64,000 nt of DNA from the NCBI GenBank assembly GCA_000497125.2, contig CM035318.1, positions 1,546,001-1,610,000 on the forward strand, written 5' to 3'. Numbering within the stretch: the first letter of the stretch is position 1; every line of letters begins with the position of its first letter. Positions 12,422-21,319 of the stretch are shown here, piece after piece. The DNA comes from Spironucleus salmonicida (lineage: Eukaryota; Fornicata; Diplomonadida; Hexamitidae). The position numbers and the translations under genes are program-made. Under the pieces are notes generated by a model that ran no database searches, was not told where the DNA came from, and worked only from the letters and a program-made list of their open reading frames with translations.

Positions 12422-13819
12422 ATGGAGCCGAAGTTGCTATCATATAAACCATTAACCTAAACAATTTTACATTCTGATACAGAAATGAATTCACTTAAAT
12501 AATAGCTTAAAAAGTAAATACAGTAATTTGAAGAATTTTAAAAAGAGAAAGATATTATGGAATAGTCATTTAAATAAAAAGAATTACTGCTATAAAGCCA
12601 ATTTGAAAGCTAACAATAGTTATAATAATTCTCTAATAATTCACTCAAATTATCAAACTTTATGCTCAAGGCAATTTAGATTTCTTAAAAATAGATATAT
12701 GATCTGTAAACAGATTTAAATTTAGCAAAGTAATAGATTTCATCATACTATCAGAAAGAGCGTTAAACAATGCTTTTTATCGCATAATTTAATCCAAGTA
12801 TTATGGTTAAAAAAATACCTTATAAAAGTAGACTATAATCTGTTAAATTTGTTTTGATATTCTCAGTAAGAATTAAAAGACTAGGAAAGCTATTCAAAAA
12901 TGTTACAATAAATAAATTAATATTGCCAGGTGCTAATCCAGATAAAGATCTTATTTAATTTAATGATTTTTTGAAAGTTAATTACATTGATAATATTTCT
13001 GCATTAAACAACATCATTATTACTCAAAAATAGCCTATATCTATTTACCTTAATTTCTAAAATGATAAAATATATATTTCTTTGTGTGAAATTTTAAATA
13101 AAATTAATTCTGAAAACTCAATTTTAAAGTCATAAACATCTGAATACCAATCATAAATTTAAATATTATAGGATAAGCTTCAGTAACTCCTTCTTGAGAA
13201 TAACACATTAAAAATATAACTCAATGGCAAAAATAGTGTCGTAGAAATAAATTCATTAAAATAATTGGCAATTGAAAACTAGTTACTTCTGTAAAAATAT
13301 GAATAAGAAAAACAAAGTAGAATTAAACTTTAAATAGAAAATTAAGAATTAGAAAAAGAAAATTAAGAATTTAAAGATGCTTTAGGTGGCATGTAAACCT
13401 ATATTATTGAAAATAGTCAGAAATCAGTAAAGATTTCAGAGTTGTTGGACGAAATAAATAATCTAAAGTCAAAATTTGATGTTAAAAACGATTTTAATTT
13501 ATTACCAAATAATTAATATCATAAAAATTAAGAGTAATAGCATCTTCATGAAATGTAGTTAAAAACAGGGTAAAAATTATTCAATAATAATTCGTCATCA
13601 ATAAATAAAATTCGTAGTATTGAAGATTTTAACTTAGATTAATAAGAACATTAATAATAAAATGAAGATTTATTGATTTAAAATATGTATTCGAAGTATA
13701 TTACTAATAATAATATGGCTAAAGGAATTTCAGCCAGAGTTAATCAACTTGAAGAAAGAGTTAAGCTTGTCAAAGACGCCCGATTAGGGGCAAAAATTTA
13801 AGATTTATTAGACTTCTGA
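12422..13819 (+). CDS. Coiled-coil protein, 465 aa
   Basis: Lys/Gln/Glu-rich heptad-like segments dominate residues 20-90 and 230-330 (for example QEKQSRIKLQIENQELEKEN), with a short globular stretch between (GKLFKNVTINKLILPGANPD) and a conserved-looking C-terminus (GISARVNQLEERVKLVKDA). It is likely a cytoskeletal or centrosomal scaffold; the family is not recognised. The frame begins at ATG 12422-12424; a second ATG at 12485 is possible. Gln is encoded very often by TAA/TAG. It is divergent from eS24. Nothing is known of its partners. Confidence 0.8.
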
Positions 13820-14343
13820 ATTAACTTATTTAACTTATTTAATATTTTTAAACTTAAAAACTTATAGTTTTCGATATATGTACCAATCTTCTTTACTACA
13901 TAGTATCGAAAATGTAATTCATACATGATATACAAAATATACAGTTATACACAGTATTATTATATAAACCAGAATGTATCAACTTAAAAAATCGACAAAT
14001 CTTTAAAGTAATAACCAATTACTCTATGATTATATATAACTAGTGTGTAGCTAGTGTCGTTATAAACTATTGATTTCTAAAATTTACATAAATAACTCTC
14101 ATTGTTTCAAATATTAAAATACGTTTTGTTATGATTTTTTAGACATAACTACTATTTATAATTTTAGTATAACTATATATTTCTCTATATTAATTTAATA
14201 TATTGATTAATTTTAGTGAAATATTATTTATGCCCATCTAAGTTTAACATATAATTAACTAGATTATGTTCACTGTGATTCCTTTCATTCAGATAATAAA
14301 TATTTTACTATCTTTTAATCATAATTAATATAATACTTATAAA
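13820..14343. other. Intergenic region with a 13-bp stem-loop
   Basis: About 520 bases with no convincing gene. It contains an inverted repeat: TTTTCGATA then TATG at 13868-13880, and CATA, a bulged G, then TATCGAAAA at 13899-13912, with an 18-nt loop. A minus-strand open frame (about 13740-14322) is present but is interrupted by TGA and overlaps the coiled-coil gene, so I do not call it. Confidence 0.5.
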
Positions 14344-14553
14344 ATGAGAATAATTTATATTGAAGACTATTGCGTTCATTGTGGAGCTTGCGTAAGAGCT
14401 TGTGAACCAGGTGCTATTGAATAAGATCCAATTACGAAATAAGTAAAGTTTGATAAAAAATATCTGTGTGTCAATTGTTGTTAATGCATTTATGCATGCC
14501 GGTTTAACTCTATGAAAATAGGTGATGCCTATGAGTTGCAGACAGATATATGA
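14344..14553 (+). CDS. 2[4Fe-4S] ferredoxin, 69 aa
   Basis: Small electron carrier with two complete CxxCxxCxxxC-type clusters: CVHCGACVRAC followed by EPGAI, and CVNCCQCIYAC followed by RFNSM. The length and spacing match bacterial-type 2[4Fe-4S] ferredoxins used with pyruvate:ferredoxin oxidoreductase and FeFe-hydrogenase in anaerobes. The last 'Pro' of the second motif is replaced by Arg. No targeting peptide is visible, so it is probably cytosolic, which would fit an organism with reduced or no mitochondria (inference). Three in-frame TAA codons (Gln) show it is a nuclear gene of this organism and not bacterial contamination. The next gene starts 35 bp downstream on the same strand. Confidence 0.9.
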
Positions 14554-14588
14554 AAATTTTATGAATAAATTTCTTTTACCACTTTAAA

Positions 14589-14906
14589 ATGCTCTTTTGC
14601 CCTACATGTTCATCAGTTTTACTAATAGATAAAGCAACCTCTACAAAGTTTGCATGCCCGCGATGCCCTTATATTTATTATGTGGATGGTTAGGCAACAT
14701 TATAACTTTAAAATGAACCTTTACCAGTAAATCCAGTAATTACTGGAGAATAATTATAAGATGGAGCAAAAGTTAAAGAAGAGTGTCCTAACTGTAATCA
14801 TGACATGGCATATTGTATTATGTTTTAAACTCGCAGTTCAGATGAACCGATGACAAGATTTTTCATGTGTTGCGATTGCAAAAATAGATGGAAAAATGAT
14901 TAATGA
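14589..14906 (+). CDS. RPC11: RNA polymerase III subunit RPC11/POLR3K, 105 aa
   Basis: Small Pol III subunit needed for RNA cleavage and termination at oligo-T. The N-terminal Zn ribbon (MLFCPTCSSVLL ... FACPRCPYIY) is Rpb9-like, and the C-terminal TFIIS-like ribbon (EECPNCNHDMAYC ... QTRSSDEPMTRFFMCCDC) contains the invariant SADEP-type acidic loop, here SSDEP. Length equals that of yeast and human proteins (108-110 aa). ATG and TGA are clean. It sits between ferredoxin and KAP3 on the same strand with 35 and 74 bp gaps. Confidence 0.95.
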
Positions 14907-14980
14907 ATATTATATAAATTATTAAATATCATTAACATATAACTTTTTATTTATATAATATATCATCTGTAAATTTTAAA

Positions 14981-17374
14981 ATGCCTAAACGAATCCTATC
15001 AAAAAAGATTGAACCAGCAGGTCTAGATGTTGATTTAGAAAAACGTATTTTATTGGTTAAATTCAAATAAACTATTAATTATTAATTAGATGATAATACA
15101 ACAGAAGAAGATGCATCTTTTGGTGTCAAGTAAGTACCGCTAAATTTATTTAAAGAGGAAGATATTGATGAACTTGCCAGCGAGCTTATTAAGGTGAGTC
15201 CATTAATTGACCCATCTAAAAAGACTATGTTAAAAAAGTGTTTAAAATCATTATGTAATAATACATAATTAAATTCAATAGGCGATGCAAATATCAAGGA
15301 TTTGGATAAATATATAGAAGGTTTATATGATGACCTACCTGTTAAATTAGATGTTACTAATAAAATTGCTTAACTAACACAGGATGAAAAAAATTTATAA
15401 AAGATTGCAAAAAACGACGTTTTATTATCTGCATTAGCGAGAACTTTAAGAGAAGATGGTATGAAAAATATTGGTCTTGGAACAAATATTACTTAAACAT
15501 TTTTCGCATTATCTTTCTATGAAAGCTTCGGGTAAATATTATTAACCCATAAAGCCCCAGATTCATTGATTAAAATGATTGATTAGGAAAATAAAAGATA
15601 TTCAGTTATTTATAAGGAGCTATCTGATGCCAAGAAATCACTTGGTGATGATCCTAAAAAGAAATCTGTTTATATTACAGAATATGAAAAATTTAAAATA
15701 CTTATAACAACATAAGATAGATTATTATTTGTCGCACTTTCTACATTGATTAATCTTATTGAAACTGCTTCTAGTAAATCTGGATCAATGTAATTTTTTA
15801 TGGGTGTTAATAAACTTGTACCAATGCTCGCATCCGTTATTAAAAGAAAGCCAATTAATGCTTAATTAGTAAATATAGTTGTTAATTTTTTAAAAATGGT
15901 TTCTCTTATGGATCATGGACCAGATCTTATTAAGAAAGCAAGTATTCTTTAGATTTTAATCAAATTAGTATAAGATGATAAAACTAACTCAGTTGAACCT
16001 GTGATCAAACTACTATACAATCTTACTTTTGACCCAGCACTTTTAACTGAAATGGCTAGTTTAGGCTTAGGCTCTGCTATTATCTAATAAATTTCTAATA
16101 CTAAATAGTAAATTCTTGATAAATTTACATAAGACTATGATTAAAAGGATTCAGAAACCACCAAAATTGAAAAAATTGCTAAAAATCATTAAAATCATAA
16201 TGAAGATTAAGATATGTAAAACTTTTAGTAGACATCCGAGCTTTATTCTAAAATAATTTATTAACTATTTGATGATAAAAACTCTGTGGATTAACTAAAT
16301 CTTACAGATGTAGCTCTTGAATTAACCTCTTTAACATGCCTATTAAAAACTCCTCCATCTAATCTTGTTGCAACTTTAATAACCTTGACTTAACAAACAA
16401 AAATTGCTTCCAAAATTGCGCAATCTAACCTTTTAAATGCTCTTTCAGCCTAATTTGCAGCTACAAAGTAAGAAAACATCGCAAAAATATTTTCTAATGC
16501 TACAGCCTCAATTTCTTCGGAATCCAAGAAAGCAGATGCTGTTTTTGAATCAGTGAACCAAATTGCTGAAATCGCGCTAGAAACAAACAATGAAGCACTG
16601 CAAGACGAAGCACTGGCTATGATGGCAAATGTACCTGCAAAATCGATTAAGAAATCGTAGGCTCAGCAGTTAACTAAATTAGCAATATTAAAATTAGAGC
16701 AAAATAGCTCTATTTAAGCAAAAATTAACGCTGTTTCTGTTATTGATAATTTGATGAAAAAATAGTCTCATTTGTAGTAAATTTCAGATGAAGGAAACCT
16801 CAAGTAGCTGCCAGATTTAATGATCAAAAACTTGATATTCAGCTAAAATGCAAGGGGGCAAAGCGTATTTGAAGCGAATATCAGTTAGTTTGGCCTTGAG
16901 TTTGAAATGATGGAGTATGACTACGCAATTAGTAGTTTATTATGCATTTTACGTGGGTGTACATATAAAGCGCTGAGGACAAAATATGTAAAGAAAGAAA
17001 ACTTTTTAGAGCTCCTGGTTCGATTTTTGTATAATGTGAAACGGGGTTATACTGAAGAAAGTACATCTGAGGTTAGTGAAAAAACTGCAAGCAGAGTTGG
17101 TTCTGAAAACTCCACACCATTTGACAAAATGGGAAGCGTTAAAAAAACTATTCCTCCAAAACATATCCCATCTTCTGGAAAGAAGAAGTCTTAACTTATA
17201 ATTTAAAGCAAACTTAGTAGTCCCGAAGAGCGCGCGGCACATATTTTAGAGATTTTAGCTGATTTATGCTTGGATATCATTATGTATACCGAAGAAAAAT
17301 ACACGGAAAAAATTAAAATGTTGAAGTGGTAAAGGTATAATTGGTAGTTTTTCAAGTAAAAACTTTACAAGTGA
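14981..17374 (+). CDS. KAP3: Kinesin-associated protein 3 (KAP3), kinesin-2 accessory subunit, 797 aa
   Basis: Non-motor subunit of heterotrimeric kinesin-2, which drives anterograde intraflagellar transport. The N-terminal block matches KAP3 well: MPKRILSKKIEPAGLDVDL, then IKDLDKYIEGLYDDLPVKL, LSALARTLREDGMKN and LLTHKAPDSLIKMI. About ten armadillo repeats follow (for example NFLKMVSLMDHGPDLI, LYNLTFDPALLTEMA). The C-terminal KYTEKIKMLKWQRYNWQFF matches the family EEWAKKIQ..KFRWHNSQW block. The glycine-rich tail of animals is absent. The last 500 bp are GC-richer than the rest. It implies a motile or sensory flagellum. Confidence 0.93.
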
Positions 17375-17437
17375 GAGAATTTACGAGGCTTTACGAACTA
17401 TAAGAAAAATAATGTATACCTTATTTTTAGGTGCATA

Positions 17438-17831
17438 ATGTCTATAAATTATAATTGGTGTGCCGTTATTTACACTAACACTCAGGTTTAAACCCAGTAA
17501 TAGTTAGTGGTATATGGTTAATTTAGTACTAGGAATGATTTTGATCGCATCATGTCCTTTATATTATATTGCTTTGCATGAAAATCGATAAAATTATAGT
17601 AAATAAACACTTATTCTTAATGGTATTATAAAATTAGGCAGCGCCGTAACTTTTATTTTATTTTGGATATAGTATTTTTTATCGTTAAGTATTCTGGCCA
17701 TTATTTTTAATATTTACTTAACCATCTAATAATTTTTGCGCTTTCTTATTAAAAATAATATTTACTTAATACATTAAAAGATATCTATTATGAAAATTGA
17801 ATAAGACATAAAAGAGATAATTATAAAGTGA
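17438..17831 (+). CDS. Small multi-span membrane protein, 121 aa, one 28-nt intron
   Basis: Exon 1 (17438-17457) and exon 2 (17486-17831) join to 366 bp with one frame: MSINYNWFKPSNSQWY, then hydrophobic helices (LVLGMILIASCPLYYIAL; IKLGSAVTFILFWIQYFLSL; ILAIIFNIYLTI) and a charged tail. Splicing is what brings the ATG into the membrane-protein frame; unspliced, the ATG frame ends after about 47 codons. The overall helix layout is loosely like TMEM208/SND2-type ER proteins, but I see no diagnostic motif. Gaps to KAP3 (63 bp) and the next gene (66 bp) are typical for the window. Confidence 0.65.
17458..17485 (+). other. Predicted 28-nt spliceosomal intron
   Basis: Starts GTGTGC and ends ACTAACACTCAG, so the branch box is fused to the 3' splice site almost exactly as in Trichomonas introns (ACTAACACACAG). 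Removing it gives a 121-codon frame with a length divisible by three. The 5' splice site departs from the GTATGT seen in eS24. Confidence 0.6.
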
Positions 17832-17897
17832 ACGGTATAACAGTATTATTATACTATTTAATATACATTAGTAATCTTTTCACTTTCTTTTAAGAAA

Positions 17898-18758
17898 ATG
17901 AATAGAATAGCGATCGTTACCAATGATGGTACACTAGCTTTATTTGAGTTCAATTTTCCAAATTTGATTTAAATTTTAGCAACATAGATTTCTTCTTCAT
18001 CGTTATTTAATATTAAATTTCATGGCTAAAAGTTTGTGATATCTGATAAAAAAACAATATAGGTATATAATTAAAATAAGTAATAATATGAGTATCCTGT
18101 AGATGCAGTATCATCTTTAGCTTCTATCAATAATTTCCTAATTATTTCATCTCCAAGCTAAACATTTATTTATGATTAAGAGAATGCATTCACAACTACA
18201 GATTCTTCAATACTTGTTAGAATTATTTAAAATGTCCCAATTTTGGCTGATAATAAGAATTTCATGATATATTAACTTCCAGATAAAATTTTATCTAAAG
18301 TAAATTATTAAAAACACCTAGGAGAGTATTTAGTAGACTATGATCTTATTAACAATAACTTATTGGTTATTGGGCAGAGAAAAATTATCAAATTATCATC
18401 ATAACAGGACGAAATTATATAAAGTTTTGTCTTAGAAAATGAAAAAATAATATGCTATTGCAAATTTAAAAACTTAATATATATAGGTTGTGAAAGTGGT
18501 AAAATAATTTAATTAAGCTTAGAATTACAAGTTTTAAGAAAGAGTGGAGTAAGCAACCAAAGAATTAAGTCTTTAAAATAATTTGGCGACTTTATAGTGT
18601 ATGCAACTACTTCGGGTAAAATTGGTGTATTAAGTATTGACGAAGATGATACTATTTTAAGAATTAGCGAGATTGATATTAAAAGAAGAATTAATGACTT
18701 AGATATCTGTGGTGGATGTTATATTTAAGAAGAAGGTTGTGGTGAAGGGGAGGAGTGA
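17898..18758 (+). CDS. Beta-propeller/WD-like protein, 286 aa
   Basis: Repeating short hydrophobic strands separated by turns (NDGTLALFEF; KFVISDKKTIQVYNQ; KNLIYIGCESGKIIQL; DFIVYATTSGKIGVLSID) point to a WD40-type propeller, about five visible blades. The tail is acidic (EEGCGEGEE). Layout and tail loosely recall ribosome-biogenesis propellers such as NSA1/WDR74, but this is a guess. Beyond the TGA at 18756-18758 the same frame stays open and protein-like for about 75 codons up to the R1 repeat boundary at 18984, so the true 3' end may have been altered by the duplication there. Confidence 0.7.
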
Positions 18759-18983
18759 TAAATACAGCTTCAATTTAGTTTTGAATTAAAAGAACTTCAT
18801 AATCCTTTAACTTCTCAACACAACAATGTTTTGTTTCCGACTTTAAATTTATAATCAATAGTTCTTACACAGAATAGAACTTAATAGCAATAAGATTTAC
18901 TACTGTGCAAACATGTGTAGATATAAATATATAAATTATACTCAAAATTAAAAATACTATAAAATATATAAATTGAATATAAC

Positions 18984-19751
18984 CCTTATTTTTTAATTCT
19001 AAAGACCGTCACTTCATATCTCGCGTTCAGTCGGTTCAAAGCATTGCTGCAGTAGCTACCAGTGTCCCCTTCTCATATTTTCGTGTTCAACTGGTCTTTT
19101 GCGAGTCACGGCGACTTTACGCTGCCTCCCAATGTTGCGCGAGCACTGACCTCGGCTAACCTCTTGCAGGAGGTGGTGCGGACTCATCACCCTAACACAA
19201 GGCTCGTGTTGGGACCCATAGGCGATGTATGCGTTACCGATACTAGAGTATTTCCCCAGGTGCCCAACGATGAGCTGTAGGCTCTTTTCCCGTACGATAT
19301 CATACAGGATCCGACTGTCTTCAGCTATGGAAAGAGCCGTATTTTGATCCATGGTGTCCAGATCACGCAGCAGGTCAGATGCAGCGCTCAAAATGAGCGG
19401 CTGGAATCCACTGTCAAGCTGGGCGCGTATGAGCAGGTTGATCAGGTTTCTGAATTCCCGGCTAACCAGACTGTTCACCCGGAGGACCGCAATATCATCG
19501 CTGAGTCGCTGCTGCAAACCATAATCGTACAACAGAATTGCACGCCGGCCCCTTCATCTAGCTTCCTGAAGCTCACGGACTCTATGTGCAACTTTCACTT
19601 CGATACACTAATTTTGATCTAGGAGGACCTGCAGCAGTACAACTGCCAGATTCACGGCAAGCGGTGCGCCGTAGTCCCAGATTTTGGAAAGGGAGCGTAC
19701 TGCACTGTGGCAGGCTGCCACGGCGTGAGTAGCATCGCGTTCTACGAGTGA
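18984..19751 (+). pseudogene. POLE2: Headless POLE2 3' fragment (duplicate of 41205-41972)
   Basis: Encodes only the C-terminal ~255 residues of the DNA polymerase epsilon B subunit, from YFLILK through the calcineurin-like core to the VVPDFGKGAY-type end and TGA at 19749-19751. The N-terminal half is missing; the sequence to the left is unrelated AT-rich DNA, with no ATG that fits. By chance or history it is in the same frame as the upstream beta-propeller gene. It differs from copy 2 by a few bases, including a Tyr/Cys change. Most likely non-functional. Confidence 0.85.
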
Positions 19752-21319
19752 CTGAACTTTTTTGGGGCATACATCAGCAGGGAACGCCGTTTGAAAATTC
19801 ACATCACTAGGGGTCTAAGAATAGGAAATATAACCTCACTGGCCGTGGCCAAACTTGCTTCCCAGCAGCTTGACTCCCTTCTTGGCGCTCTCCTTCCCGG
19901 CAAGCTTCGGCATCAATCTTGCCAGGATCAGCTCAATGAAGCCAAACTTGCTGCCGAACCCGCGCACCTTCAGGGCTATAACGAACTCGCAGTACCTTGA
20001 GTCTGTCTCTGTAATCGCAGAGTTCTGGATCTTCTCCATGAGCACGGCCGAATCCTCCCAGGCCGTTCTAATTTCCAGCAAGGTTGTGTTGTACTGATCG
20101 AGTACCCCAAAATCTCCCTACTCTAGGGCATTGGCGACACTGTCGTTGAACTTTGTGATCTTCTGGTCACGCGAATCGCAGATGAACTGCCGCACGGCCT
20201 CCTTCAACTGTTACTGTAGCGACTCCAGCGCCTTCGGAAGAGTGGGAAGCAGCATATCCGCAAGTTCAATATTGCCCTGGATGGTCTATATTGGAAGGCT
20301 GACCCAGCTCTCGGGGTCTTTGAACTCGAACTCTGTCACGGACGGCCGCATGTCAATCTAGCGCGACACAATAATCCGAGAGTTGTCAAACACCAGAATC
20401 AGTTTGGTCAAGAAAGGCGATATGAGACTGTACTGTATTGTCGAAACAGGGTCTATCAGTACCTAGGAGCCATCGTTGACGAGCAGCACATAATACTCAT
20501 TAACAAGCACCTGGGTGCAGAGACGCGCTACGAACGCCTGGTAGCCGCAACCACTGAGCAGTGCCTGGAGCAACATGGCGTGCTCGAAATAGTCTCCGCC
20601 GCACACGCTGAACACCTGGTCCAGGCTCATCCGAGTCTCCAGCTGGAAACTGCCTAGTTACTGTTCGGTGTAGTACCGGACTAGCGTATCCGGTATGAAT
20701 GGCACGCTAGCCGCAAAGGCTATACAGTCGTCGATTTTCTTAATACTAAACTATAGTATCAGCTTCTACGTCTGTATCTCCGAGGGAAGGAGCTAATTTA
20801 TGAACACCTGGTCACCTTTCAGGTTGTTCACGAACAAGGTAATACCCCGCTGCTCGTAGGACTACCTGATAGAATACTTTTTGAGGTACGCTCTTTTCTG
20901 CCGAGTGGTCATCTGCTGCATCAGCTCCTGTTCGTAGATACTCGATTCTGCGCTTAGCTACCCAGTTCGTGTCTAGATCTGCTCAATTCTCTGCATTTTT
21001 TGTCCAAACTCTGAGGGGAGCTACCCTGTATACTAGCTACTATCAAGGTTGCAGAAATAAACATCCCCCTTCTTGCTTTCCTACTACTGCGAAACAGGGG
21101 TGCGAGGTGGATCAAAGGTGAGAATTATTTGGATAGATGCTGTCTGCAGGTAGATTTCTCCTTCCACCGATTATTTTAAAAACAAGCTACGGAGAGGTAT
21201 CGTCACTTGCGATTCTGCGATATATGAGTTATCGTTGGGGTTGTGCTCATAGAGGATAAGCTTGACAGCATATGGGAACGATGCGATAGCTTCATCTGAT
21301 GCATCATATCCTAAAAACT
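18984..21319. repeat. Repeat R, copy 1 (2,336 bp, direct, about 99.7% identical to 41205-43540)
   Basis: Aligned to copy 2 at a constant offset of 22,221 bp with no indels and about seven substitutions. It holds the convergent 3' halves of POLE2 (+) and CC2D2A (-), separated by 81 bp. GC is near 50%, against about 25% outside. There are no terminal inverted repeats of its own, no transposase and no target-site duplication, so it looks like a segmental duplication and not a transposon. Left of it is the beta-propeller gene; right of it is the 5' part of CC2D2A. Confidence 0.95.

Noticed and set aside
13740-14322. Minus-strand gene of about 190 codons in the 13820-14343 gap.
   Set aside because: It contains a TGA, would overlap the conserved 3' end of the coiled-coil gene by ~80 bp, and runs of this length are expected by chance when TGA is the only stop.
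14344-14553. Ferredoxin gene as bacterial contamination.
   Set aside because: It contains in-frame TAA codons for Gln and sits 35 bp from a eukaryotic Pol III subunit gene.
19056-19802. Minus-strand frames of 62-158 codons inside repeat R (and the copies at 41277-42023).
   Set aside because: They are antisense to the recognised POLE2 C-terminal coding sequence; the plus strand shows real POLE2 blocks. GC-rich DNA with few TGA antisense creates such shadows.
18984-21319. Repeat R as an insertion sequence or other mobile element.
   Set aside because: No transposase, integrase or reverse transcriptase, no target-site duplication and no terminal repeats of its own. Its content is the 3' halves of two host genes.
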